From Anadara kagoshimensis (lineage: Eukaryota; Mollusca; Bivalvia; Arcoida; Arcidae): a stretch of 64,000 nt of DNA. Positions 1 to 11,033 of this stretch are shown here, piece by piece. The position numbers were made by a program, and so were the translations under genes. The stretch lies in assembly GCA_021292105.1 (NCBI GenBank), contig CM037870.1:8591558-8655557 (forward strand). The letters run 5' to 3'. How positions within the stretch are numbered: position 1 is the stretch's first letter; the number at the start of each line of letters is the position of its first letter. The notes beneath the pieces were generated by a model. That model was not told the DNA's origin. It saw only the letters and a list, made by a program, of their open reading frames with translations, and searched no databases.

Positions 1-179
1 GAATTAATCATGAAATGTAAATGTAAATGCTTTTCACATCTAAGAGCCTTAATTTTTATTGATTACTTATAAAATGTAAATGCAAATTAATGTTATTTTA
101 TCTACATCTAACAAGACCCGCATGGTTTTTGCTGCCTATGGAAACTTAAAAGTGCTATTCTAAATTTGGGTATCAGTTT

Positions 180-380
180 CAGTACAAACCTGTCTAAAGT
201 TCAACACTAAGTTAACGAATGAATGCCGGATCTGCAGTTCATCTCGCAGCTTTTCAATAACTGCTGTCTACCTCTCAGCAGGGTTTTGTTCAATAACTAT
301 TCACATCTCGCCCACTTGAGGGCCGATCTTCGTCTCTTTTTCGTAAGTTTAACGTTAAACATTCGACGGGTCTGTATTGG
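180..380. mobile_element. TIR element, copy 1 (short non-autonomous)
   Basis: The left end reads AGTACAAACCTGTC and continues through a GTTCAACACTAAGTTAACGA-like stretch. The right end is its degenerate inverse (TCGTAAGTTTAACGTTAAAC, then CGACGGGTCTGTATTG). The ends form an imperfect inverted repeat of about 40 bp around ~120 bp of unique interior. The same ends recur near 3.2, 6.0/9.9, 28.4, 31.4, 32.1, 35.3 and 40.5 kb. No coding capacity, so probably a MITE-like element; the transposase family is unknown. Confidence 0.7.
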
Positions 381-1189
381 GCATCTTTTCCAGTTACAAT
401 TTAGTAAGGTTTCTTTGTTTTTGGATTTATGTTTGCAAATGAGAGGAATTGATTGGCAAACAATACTGATAATTGGAATTCGAATCTATGTTTCATGAAA
501 AAAATATGATCGTCTTACTTTGACATATTAACTCTTCTTGTTTAAGGTAATTTTAATTTGTTTCACCTCAACATGCTGGTTTTGCATTTATCTAAAAATA
601 GAAATCGTTTAGAATGTGATGGAAAAGCTTTTTGAGGTTATAATTTCTGAGTGTGAATTTCATGAACACGTATTTATTTTAAAAAATTGACATTTGTTCG
701 AAGGTTATTAGAATTTTTACCTGAATATGCTGCTATTTTGAGACATATAGGGATATGTAAAGTTATATCTATTATATCTACTATACATATAAATTGGGTT
801 GTGTTACTGTGTTAGAAATAGATACTGAATAGTGTGATCTGGAATTCATTGGAGAGGATCGGTCAACATAGACAAAATTGGGAGGTTTACTGGTTACATA
901 TGCCAAAACGCATGTAAGACTCTCATAAGTCAATATTACACTAGACAGCTAAGGTTCAAATATGGCTTAATGTCACAAGATGCTCCCATATGGCGATATG
1001 CCACTCTAAATGTAGGGATCTCTGGTCAGTTTTCATTAAGACAATTAAAACGAACATTTGTAATTGTGTCATTTTGCTGCTGCTGTTCTCTATCATGTAG
1101 AAGTTTTTGGCATAGAACATGGTAATTGCTTGTACTCTTCCTGTGTATTTGGCCTAACTTTCTGCTCCAAGTTTGTCTAATACATATTG
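381..1189. other. Intergenic, nothing recognised
   Basis: AT-rich sequence without a supportable gene, RNA or repeat family. Confidence 0.5.
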
Positions 1190-1782
1190 CTTGCTGAGCA
1201 CCATTGCTTGTTGATTTGTTTCTTTATTCTTATGAAGAAGAATTAATGCAAAACCTTGTTAAATCTGGAGAGAAGATTGTCGCCAAATGATTCAACTCAA
1301 CATACAGATATGTAGATGACGTTCTGTCTCTTAACAATCATAAATTTGGAGACTATGTAAATGTCATCTATCCTAGTGAGCTTGAAATAAAAGACACGAC
1401 TGATTCCTCAAGTTCTGCTTCATATTCAGACTTATACCTGAATTATGACGCACACGAAAGGCTACATTTGAAACTTTATGACAAACGTGATGACTTCAAT
1501 TTTTCTATTGTCAACTTTTCTTTTCTTTGCAGCAATATACCTGCTTCTCCTGCTTATGGTGTATTTGTTTCCCAATTAATACGCTATGGAAGAGCCTGTT
1601 CCCACTACAGGGACTTTGTACAACGAAGTAGGCTGCTTGCAAATAAATTGTTGACTCAGGGATATTGCAAGCCTAGGCTTATCAAGGCCCTCAAAAAGTT
1701 TTATGACCGTCATTACAGTATTGTTGATAAGTTTGACGTCTCTGTGTCCAGGATTGCCCTGGATATATTTGACGTCCTATAG
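1190..1782 (+). pseudogene. Reverse transcriptase C-terminal fragment, most complete copy
   Basis: Reading from the GCA at 1198, one frame gives APLLVDLFLYSYEEEL, then FNSTYRYVDDVLSLNN with the catalytic YVDD at 1309-1320, then KLYDKRDDFNFSIVNF, SNIPASPAYGV and the thumb-like end RLIKALKKFYDRHYSIVDKF, stopping at 1780-1782. This is the palm and thumb part of a retroelement reverse transcriptase; the fingers, everything upstream and any endonuclease are absent. A TGA at 1288-1290 breaks the frame just before the YVDD block. The motif order MGTN, FNxTxRYxDD, LYDKRDDF, SNIP is one I associate with retroelements of marine invertebrates; Penelope-like or another non-LTR class is possible and I cannot decide. 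It is followed directly by the family's 3' tail, so this is a 5'-truncated dead insertion. Confidence 0.85.
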
Positions 1783-1941
1783 TTTCATGTTCCTTTCACA
1801 CAATTTTGATTACACACGTGGCGGGTACCCGGCCTCACTTCCCTGGTGGAAGTTCACGTGTCTAACCTAACTTGTCAGTTCCAAAGTGTTTACTTTGCTT
1901 CTGGATTGTGATTCGGACATGGATTAGTATGTTTGTTTTTG
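1783..1941 (+). mobile_element. Retroelement 3' tail following the RT fragment
   Basis: This is the 3' untranslated tail of the RT family. Landmarks in order are ACACGTGGCGGGT, CCCGGCCTCACTTCC, TGGAAGTTCACGTG, AACTTGTCAG, ACTTTGCTTCTGGATTGTGA, and the terminus ATTAGTATGTTTGTTTTTG. The copy lacks the GTAGCTAGCTAAACAGGAGG block found in others, an internal deletion. About 30 further copies in both orientations occur in the window. Confidence 0.85.
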
Positions 1942-2062
1942 ACATATGTCACTTTGACAGCAGCCGCCTAATGACCAGAGTACTGTTGTTTAAAGCTCAG
2001 TTAGTAAAATTGATATCGATTTTGTGTTTGAGCTAGTGGTTTGGACTTTATGTTGAAAAATA

Positions 2063-2272
2063 AAACAACAAACATTCCAAATCCATGTCCAAACCACAAT
2101 CCAAAAGCAAAGTGAAAACTTTGAAATTGACAATTAATGTTTAACACGTGGTTTTTCACCAGGGACCTGAGACCGACCGAGGAAAAAAGCGCCTCTTGAT
2201 TAACTAGCTTCACCTGCCAGGTGTGTAATCAAACTTGAGAATGAACGGAAAGCGGAACTATGGGACGATAAA
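2063..2272 (-). mobile_element. Retroelement 3' tail, minus strand
   Basis: Inverted, diverged copy of the tail: AACAAACATTCCAAATCCAT, ACCACAATCCAAAAGCAAAG and the GGAACTATGGGACG block can be aligned. It lies ~120 bp from the plus copy ending at 1941, giving a tail-to-tail arrangement. Confidence 0.75.
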
Positions 2273-2844
2273 TAAATGTATATACTTACTTTCAACAGTT
2301 GGAATTGACATATATTTTTATTTTATACATACAAAAGAATCATTTTGTTTAACTGATGTTTTATGTGATAGTTTTATATGCATTTTTATATAAAAAAAAC
2401 TTCAAACGTATCACATGACAAATGTCATACTCTAGTTTTACTAACAAACTTATTTAACTGATGGAACTACCGGGGACAGATGGGTAATGATGCCATATAC
2501 CGTTTTTTAATAATTAATTCTCCTTTCTTTCAAGCATTTTGATTGGTCATATTTTTTTCTGTTACATTTGCATGAATGGATTTGCTCTTAGTGACCGTCA
2601 TCTTATTATGGATGACACACAGAGGAATTTGACATCCTGCGACATAGCATTGACATAGCAATGCTAATTTGTACTTGCTACGACGATTTTATTATTTAAA
2701 TTGTTTATTTGTTGTTGAAAAAAATGTTGTTTGCACACGTAGCATAATTCACTATGCGAATTCTTCAATGTGCAAAATGTCCAATTCTTTCATACTTCCA
2801 TAACGAAAAGAAAAAATTAACTTGATTCCTAAAATATAATCATT

Positions 2845-2930
2845 CTATACATTCAAAAATGGTGTTGACCCTATCATGTTTTTGAATGTATGGGATAAAA
2901 ACATTTAAAAAAAATGATATATGACACTGA
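2845..2930. mobile_element. Small foldback element (ATACATTCAAAAA family), degenerate
   Basis: TATACATTCAAAAATGG is followed ~25 bp later by its inverse TTTTTGAATGTATGGG. Related sequences occur at 29806, 31795 and, as a clear hairpin, at 49408. The rest of 2273-3194 shows nothing I recognise. Confidence 0.45.
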
Positions 2931-3194
2931 TATACAAACTTTAGTCAGCCATTAAAGTATAAACTACTCAAACATTACAAATTGGCATATGTGTCAATTG
3001 TTTTCAAAAATAGCACAAATTTGTCTATAAAAGGCATTATCATATGACATTAAATGACAAATGTACATGTAAAGCTTCGATCAAACTGGGAAGATTTAAT
3101 TTCCAGTATAATAATGATGACATTTGATTCAAAATAAGTAAAATTCCCAGAAATCTTGACGACAATACTTCTAACCAGTGATATGTGTAATATA

Positions 3195-3410
3195 CGGTAC
3201 AGACCTGTCGAAAATTTAACACTAGACTGACGAATAAGTTCCGAATCGATCGGCTATCTCGACCCTATATTTCGCCATCGTTTCTGCATTTGATTGATAT
3301 CTCTCGGTAGCTTTTAAGCCACTAGCTATCTGTATCTCGGTGGCTCGGCAGCTAAGCTTTTGCTCCTTTTCGTAAGCTCAGTGTTAATATTTCGACAGGT
3401 ATGTACTGTA
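3195..3410. mobile_element. TIR element, copy 2
   Basis: Left end GGTACAGACCTGTCGAAAAT, right end TTCGTAAGCTCAGTGTTAAT then TTCGACAGGTATGTACTG. The interior carries CTCGGTAGCTTTTAAGCC and ATCTCGGTGGCTCGGC, the stretch that in inverse orientation seeds the minisatellites of copies 3 and 8. Confidence 0.8.
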
Positions 3411-3905
3411 TATCTGGACTCAGAGTGATTTATCAAGTTTAAATAATACTTTTTGCACTTAAGCAATATCTATAAATAGCCTGGTTTGAAATTTGTCATA
3501 ATCATAAATAGATAAAGTATATATCATAAAATTGAAGTAGATTATTTTCCTCAAATATCCCGTTTTTTCTGCATGTTTTAGTTTTAATAGTTCTATAATA
3601 TTATATAAGGACTTGTATTCCGTTAGTGTTGTACAATTAAACTTGGTATAATATGTAATTACACACAGTCACAAGTGCTTGTTTTTAGATTTGATGCAAT
3701 TAAAAAAACAACACATGGCATTATCATACGTGATGGATTTGTAACCATGTGGGTAGTTTTTGAGGCAGAACTATCTTTTGTACCACCATCCACAAAATCT
3801 ACAAAAGTTTTTGTTAATAATTTTAAAACATAAAAGTTTAAGCGACTAGTGCAAATGAAAGTGCTTCAGTTTAAAATAGTATTTAATAAGTTGGACAGAA
3901 AGAAT
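3411..3905. other. Intergenic, nothing recognised
   Basis: AT-rich, no gene or repeat supported. Confidence 0.5.
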
Positions 3906-4330
3906 GAAAACAAACTACAAACCCATGTATAAATAACACATACACACACACACACACGCCAAAAACAAGTTAAAACTTTGAAACTGGCACGTGAGCTCAC
4001 ACAAGGGAAGTGACTCCTGGTGCTCCGGAAATGTAATCACCTTTATTTCGACTAACTAAATCCGAACAATAAGAAATCAAAATTGAGAACGAAAGGTACA
4101 AGGAAATATGTGATGTCAAAAATTATTCATTGTAACTTTGGATAAACAGTTACACTATTAATACTATTGTGATGAAAGCCACGAGGGCCTTAATAAGCCT
4201 TGACGTCAACAATATATTTGTAAGCAACTTGCTTCATTGTATAAAGTACTTGTATTAGGAAAAAGCACTACCATGCTGTATTAAATGTTAAAAGATACAC
4301 CATAATTTAGGTATAAGGCTAAATATGCGA
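3906..4330 (-). mobile_element. Retroelement tail plus end of RT frame, minus strand, decayed
   Basis: The tail is recognisable through AACTTTGAAACTGGCACGTG and GGTGCTCCGG. An (AC)n stretch at 3941-3957 sits where the terminal unit should continue. Further right, GAGGGCCTTAATAAGCCTTG and the following ~100 bp match the inverted end of the RT frame (LIKALKKFY region). Many small indels; no open frame. Confidence 0.7.
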
Positions 4331-6001
4331 GTCAGTCGTATCTTTAATCTGAAATTGATTTGAATAGATTTCATCAACAAATTAACAATTTAGGATTACG
4401 CATAGTTCAGGACAAAGGTTTGAAACAGATGTACAGTAGACCGAACTCAGTTTGGACACTGTCCTTGAAACCTGAATAGAAGATCAAACACAGTTCGGAT
4501 GTCCTTGAAACATGGATAGAAGGTTGATCTCAGTTCAGAACAAACGACTAAAATATAATGTTTTAATTAAAGAAGACTACAATGATTATAGTGTTTTTAC
4601 ACTGTCAAACACCGTCATAAAATATCTATTTGAGAGAGAGAGAGAGAGATAACAATTTACAACAGGAAAGGATATATCTTTGTTTTAATTTTGAAAATGA
4701 ACAATATAAGTTTTCTTGCACATGTATCGATCAACTATCTCGTGTCTTCAATAAAATGTTCACGTGTACTTTTAAGCTTATGAGTATCAATTACACACAG
4801 TGCAGCATGTAAATATCACTTTCCCTTATAGCTGCCATGACGCATTACCTAGATATGCAAAATTTGCACTTTTTATATATATCTGATTGGACCAGAGGGG
4901 CGGCGACTGCGTGCATTTATAAAGATCGATAGGTTTAACGTCACACACAGTGTACCTTATACAAGGAAAACATTTCAATAATCCATTATAAAAAGTTAAC
5001 ACGTACTTCATACCGTCTGTGTTTAAATATCAAACGATTACACGACATTTTGTGTGTAACATGTTGTATGTGGTAAAGTAAAGATTGGGAAAATCACATC
5101 ATAAAGATTAAACTCCCTCCCTATGCGTGTGTGTGGGTGGGTAGTTTAAACTTGTAACTAGTAGATTTTCTTAAGATTTTATGGAAAATAAATACATACA
5201 ATTAAAATATATAGTACTTTTGTAATATTAAAATGACTTATTTTTAACTTTCACATAATTTTACTTATATATTTATATATATTATTTGTGCTTCTTCTAA
5301 TATTAATTAACCATGATGTATATACATTTCTTGGAAAGATCAGAAAAAATGACATCACCGACTTCCGAACACAAAGTTCACGACAATTGATGACGCAGCG
5401 TTAAGACTGGTATACCATATAAGAAAGTTAAGAAAGTTTTATTGTATAATATCACTACCGCTGCTTATTTTAATTATTAAATTTTCGAAGTAAAAGTTAC
5501 TTTGAAAACAATTTGATCAGTAAATCCTGAGTTCGGTTACTTATGTGTTATCCAGACATTAAAGGCCTACGTGATATTATATATATAGCTATCTGTACGA
5601 CATTCGTACTGTATACATTATAAAAATGAGGTCATTGGGTTAGTAGGATTACTCTCATCTCAGCGATAGGCGTTCCAAGGACGCGGCTGCATGTGCGTAA
5701 ATTCATTCATCTTTTATAACATTTTGACATGTAAACTCACTCATAAAGTGGAATAAAAATAATAAAAATAAATTATTACTATTTCATAAGAAATGATAAA
5801 ACTTTCTGATAGACTCTTCACTAATCAAAGAGACAACCAAATTATTGACACCCGAGAATTATAATCTGAGTTTCTCCTTCACTTAAACTGTCTTTAGTCA
5901 CTAGAATTGAAAATATTAATTAAGATAGTCATTAATAGAGATCATGTGATAACTATATTATATGTTTTAGATATGAAGTCATAATCTAGAACATTGGTTT
6001 A
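4331..6001. other. Intergenic, nothing recognised
   Basis: Contains a short (GA)n run at 4631-4650. I see no gene, RNA or recognised repeat family here. Confidence 0.5.
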
Positions 6002-9000
6002 CAGTACATTCCAATACAAAGTTTAACAGTGAGCTAACGAAAAGGAGTCAAAGTTGGGCTGCCGAGTGGCTGAAAAGCTGACAAGAGATAGATAGTGACT
6101 GACCAAAAAGAGATATACAGCAGTAGACAAAAAGCTGACAAGGGATAGTGACTGACCAAAAAGAGATATACAGCAGTAGACAAAAAGCTGACAAGGGATA
6201 GTGACTGACCAAAAAGAGATATACAGCAGTAGACAAAAAGCTGACAAGGATAGATAGTGACTGACCAAAAAGAATATACAGCAGTAGACAAAAAGCTGAC
6301 AAGAGATAGATAGTGACTGACCAAAAGAGATATACAACAGTAGACAAAAAGCTGACAAGATATAGATAGTGACTGACCAAAAAGAGATATACAACAATAG
6401 ACAAAAAGCTGACAAGAGATAGATAGTGACCGACCAAAAAGAGATATACAGCAAGACAAAAAGCTGACAAGAGATAGATAGTGACCGACCAAAAAGAGAT
6501 ATACAAGTAGACAAAAGGCTGACAAGATAGATAGTGACCGACCAAAAGAGATATACAACAGTAGACAAAAAGCTGACAAGAGATAGATAGTGACTGACCT
6601 AAAAGAGATATACAGCAGTAGACAAAAGGCTGACAAGAGATAGATAGTGACTGACCAAAAAGAGATATACAGCAGTAGACAAAAAGCTGACAAGAGATAG
6701 ATAGTGACTGACCAAAAAGAGATATACAGCAGTAGACAAAAAGCTGACAAGAGATAGATAGTGACTGACCAAAAAGAGATATACAGCAGTAGACAAAAGC
6801 TGACAAGAGATAGATAGTGACTGACAAAAAGAGATATACAGCAGTAGACAAAAGCTGACAAGATAGATAGTGACTGACCAAAAAGAGATATACAACAGTA
6901 GACAAAAGCTGACAAGAGATAGATAGTGACGACCAAAAGATATACAGCAATAGACAAAAAGCTGACAAGAGATAGATAGTGACCGACCAAAAAGAGATAT
7001 ATAACAATAGACAAAACTGACAAGAGATAGATAATCACCGACCAAAAGAGATATTCAGCAGTAGACAAAAGCTGACAAGAGATAGATAGTGACCGACCAA
7101 AATAGATATACAGCAGTAGACAAAAAGCTGACAAGAGACAGATAGTGATTGACCAAAAAGAGATATTCAGCAGTAGACAAAAAGCTGACAAGAGATAGAT
7201 AGTGACCGACCAAAAAGAGAAATACAACAGTAGACAAAAAGCTGACAAGAGATAGATAGTGATTGACCAAAAAGAGAAATACAGAAGTAGACAAAAAGCT
7301 GACAAGAGATAGATAGTGACCGACCAAAAATAGATATACAGCAGTAGACAAAAAGCTGACAAGAGATAGATAGTCACCGACCAAAAAGAGATATACAGCA
7401 GTAGACAAAAAGCTGACAAGAGATAGATAGTGACCGACCAAAATGAGATATACAGCAGTAGACAAAAAGCTGACAAGAGATAGATAGTGACTGACCAAAA
7501 AGAGATATACAGCAGTAGACAAAAAGCTGACAAGAGATAGATAGTGACTGACCAAAAAGAGATATACAGCAGTAGACAAAAAGCTGACAAGAGATAGATA
7601 GTGACTGACAAAAAAGAGATATACAACAATAGACAAAAAGCTGACAAGAGATTGATAGTGACTGACCAAAAAGAGATATACAACAGTAGACAAAAACCTG
7701 ACAAGAGATAGATAGTGACTGACAAAAAAGAGATATACAACAGTAGACAAAAAGCTGACAAGAGATAGATAGTGACTGACCAAAAAGAGATATACAGCAG
7801 TAGACAAAAAGCTGACAAGAGATAGATAGTGACCGACCAAAAAGAGATATACAACAGTAGACAAAAAGCTGACAAGAGATAGATAGTGACCGACCAAAAA
7901 GAGATATATAACAATAGACAAAAAACTGACAAGAGATAGATAGTCACGACCAAAAAGATATACAGCAGTAGACAAAAAGCTGACAAGAGATAGATAGTGA
8001 CCGACCAAAAATAGATATACAGCAGTAGACAAAAGCTGACAAGATAGATAGTGACCGACCAAAAAGAGATATACAGCAGTAGACAAAAAGCTGACAAGAG
8101 ATAGATAGTGATTGACCAAAAAGATATTCAGCAGTAGACAAAAAGCTGACAAGAGATAGATAGTGACCGACCAAAAGAGATATACAGCAGTAGACAAAAA
8201 GCTGACAAGATAGATAGTGACCGACCAAAAAGACATATACAGCAGTAGACAAAAAGCTGACAAGAGATAGATAGTGACTGACCAAAAAGTGATATACAGC
8301 AGTAGACAAAAAGCTGACAAGAGATAGATAGTGATTGACCAAAAAGAGATATACAGCAGTAGACAAAAAGCTGACAAGAGATAGATAGTGACTGACCAAA
8401 AAGAGATATATAACAATAGACAAAAAGCTGACAAGAGATAGATAGTGACTGACCAAAAAGAGATATACAACAGTAGACAAAAAGCTGACAAGAGATAGAT
8501 AGTGACTGACCAAAAAGAGATATACAGCAGTAGACAAAAAGCTGACAAGAGATAGATAGTGATTGACCAAAAAGAGAAATACAGAAGTAGACAAAAAGCT
8601 GACAAGAGATAGATAGTGACCGACCAAAAATAGATATACAGCAGTAGACAAAAAGCTGACAAAAGATAGATAGTCACCGACCAAAAAGAGATATACAGCA
8701 GTAGACAAAAAGCTGACAAGAGATAGATAGTGACTGACCAAAAAGAGATATATAACAATAGACAAAAAGCTGACAAGAGATAGATAGTGACTGACCAAAA
8801 AGAGATATACAACAGTAGACAAAAAGCTGACAAGAGATAGATAGTGACCGACCAAAAAGAGATATATAACAATAGACAAAAAGCTGACAACAGATAGATA
8901 GTCACCGACCAAAAAGAGATATACAGCAGTAGACAAAAAGCTGACAAGAGATAGATAGTGACCGACCAAAAAGAGATATATAACAATAGACAAAAAGCTG

Positions 9001-9876
9001 ACAAGAGATAGATAGTGACTGACCAAAAAGAGATATATTGTATAACAATAGACAAAAAGCTGACAAGAGATAGTCACCGACCAAAAAGAGATATACAGCA
9101 GTAGACAAAAAGCTGACAAGAGATAGATAGTGACTGACCAAAAAGACATATACAGCAGTAGACAAAAAGCTGAAAAGAGATAGATAGTGACTGACCAAAA
9201 AGACATATACAGCGGTAGACAAAAAGCTGACAAGAGATAGATAGTGACTGACCAAAAAGAGATATATAACAATAGACAAAAAGCTGACAAGAGATAGATA
9301 GTGACTGACCAAAAGAGATATACAACAGTAGACAAAAGCTGACAAGAGATAGATAGTGACCGACCAAAAATAGATATACAGCAGTAGACAAAAAGCTGAC
9401 AAGAGATAGATAGTGATTGACCAAAAAGAGAAATACAGCAGTAGACAAAAAGCTGACAAGAGATAGATAGTGACCGACCAAAAATAGATATACAGCAGTA
9501 GACAAAAAGCTGACAAGAGATAGATAGTCACCGACCAAAAAGAGAAATACAGCAGTAGACAAAAAGCTGACAAGAGATAGATAGTGACTGACCAAAAAGA
9601 GATATATAACAATAGACAAAAAGCTGACAAGAGATACATAGTGACTGACCAAAAAGAGATATACAGCAGTAGACAAAAAGCTGACAAGAGATTGATAGTG
9701 ACCGACCAAAAAGAGATATACAACAGTAGACAAAAAGCTGACAAGAGATAGATAATGACTGACCAAAATGAGATATACAATAGTAGACAAAAAGCTGTTG
9801 AGATCTAGGAAACGAGGGTCGAGGTGAGCTGTTCTTGTCAGCTTACTGTTAAAATTTTCACAGATGTATGTACTCA
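6002..9876. mobile_element. TIR element, copy 3, expanded to ~3.9 kb by an internal minisatellite
   Basis: The left flank reads AGTTTAACAGTGAGCTAACG, then GGCTGCCGAGTGGCTGAAAA. The right flank reads AACGAGGGTCGAGGTGAGC, then GTCAGCTTACTGTTAAAATT and ends near ATGTATGTACTC. Both flanks match the halves of ordinary ~200-bp copies such as 31419-31638 (in inverse orientation). The 57-bp array therefore lies inside one insertion of this family. The TIRs are diverged, so the copy is old. Confidence 0.75.
6073..9797. repeat. 57-bp minisatellite array, about 65 copies
   Basis: Each unit starts CTGACAAGAGATAGATAGTG, continues ACTGACC or ACCGACC, then AAAAAGAGATATACAGCAG and TAGACAAAAAG. Units are 57 bp apart and nearly identical. 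Since 57 is 3 x 19 and the minus strand has no stop in any frame, open frames of up to 687 codons arise, all repeating a 19-residue hydrophobic block (LLSAFCLLLYISFWSVTIY or its frame-shifted versions). I treat these as artefacts of repetition: they overlap in all three minus frames and have no start context, splice sites or non-repeat domain. Units at 6073-7110 and 7890-8230 carry many 1-4 base deletions; the rest is almost indel-free. Confidence 0.95.
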
Positions 9877-9900
9877 ATGGTATTTATAATGGTTTACAGA

Positions 9901-10178
9901 CTGCACCATTGCTTACTGATTTGCATCTTTATTTCTTTATTTTTATGAAACAGAATTTGTGCAGATTTTTGTTAAATCTAGACGGAAGACTGTTGCAAAA
10001 TCATTCAACTCCACATACAGATATATAGATGACTATACGAATGCCATCTATCCTTCTAAAGCACCCGGCCTTACTTCCCTGGTGAAAGTTCACGTGCTTC
10101 ACCTAATTTGTCAGGTTCAAAGTTTTTACTTTGCTTCTGAATTTTTATTTGGACATCGATTAGTATGTTTGTTTTTTT
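9901..10178 (+). pseudogene. RT fragment fused to retroelement tail
   Basis: The frame TKTVAKSFNSTYRYIDD-type sequence is visible (KTVAKSFNSTYRYIDD at about 9986-10033). It is followed at once by TNAIYPSKAP, so the ~11 residues after the catalytic aspartates (LSLNNxKFGDY in the 1.2-kb copy) are missing, an in-frame loss. The sequence then jumps directly into the tail at CACCCGGCCTTACTTCC, ending near ATTAGTATGTTTGTTT. It is an internally deleted, dead copy next to the TIR element. Confidence 0.8.
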
Positions 10179-10263
10179 GTCTTTTACAGACACCTTATTT
10201 TGTATTATATGCAGGAGTCTAACTAAATTATTTTGTATTATTATTAATAATAATGTAATAATA

Positions 10264-10264
10264 C

Positions 10265-10306
<42 letters not shown>
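10264..10306. repeat. (TAA)n microsatellite
   Basis: About 12 uninterrupted TAA units lie within 10270-10306, just downstream of a retroelement tail. Confidence 0.95.
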
Positions 10307-10308
<2 letters not shown>

Positions 10309-10539
10309 GCCAAATTCACTTTATCTATTCATATCAATACATTATAAACTTGTCATTACACAAGCCAAATAGTTTATACCTGGATACACAAATAGTTGGG
10401 TTACAAACAGATACCATAACACATCAAGTGTTAGTAACATGTTAGAAACACTTGGTTGGTGCACCTTGGAACAGCACGTACTGATGCCACAATCATGTGT
10501 AGATCCCATCAACCCATAAAAAAACAAATCAAAACAAAA

Positions 10540-11033
10540 ATACAAAACAATTCATGTTCAAACCATAATCCTAAATCAAACAAAACATTTTGAAACCGAC
10601 AAATTAGGTTAAACAGGTGAATTCCAGCAGAGAAATAAGGACGGTACTCTGGAAGGGTAAACATCTCTTAATGAGATAGTACACTCGCAATATCGGAACT
10701 CAACATTGAGAATGAAATCAACATCAAACTTTGTAAAGACTTTGCTACTTTATACATCTTTGTATGAAGCCCCTGTAGTGGAAACACGCTTTACCATAGC
10801 GTGTTAATTGTGAAACACGTTGACCATTAGCAGGAAACACAGGTATGTTGCTGCAAAGTAAAAGAAGTTGACGATAAAACAATGAAAGATGTCACGTTTG
10901 TCACACAGCATAAAACGAAAACTTTCTAGTGGGTCGTAACTGAGGTAATATAAATTGCAGAAATTGTAGGACCAGTCAAGCTTACTAGGAAAAATAACAT
11001 TTACATCATCTACAAATTTGTATAATTTAAACC
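10540..11033 (-). pseudogene. RT C-terminal fragment with tail, minus strand
   Basis: Read on the minus strand from 11033: FKLYKFVDD (FVDD codons at 11016-11005), then VNVIFPSKL, LCDKR and FIVNFFYFA, matching the 1.2-kb copy, with frame breaks. As in the copy at 9901, the residues after the DD are missing (FVDD-VNVIFPS). The thumb region is replaced by a deletion that joins to the tail at ~10740, and the tail then runs to ~10540. Confidence 0.75.

Noticed and set aside
6073..9797. CRISPR array
   Set aside because: Direct tandem repeat without unique spacers, in eukaryotic DNA.
6034..9877. Long minus-strand open frames (up to 687 codons) over the 57-bp array, hydrophobic and apparently membrane-protein-like
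   Set aside because: All three minus frames are open because the unit is 57 bp and stop-free on that strand. The translations are a 19-residue block repeated, with no other domain, and drift between frames at small indels.
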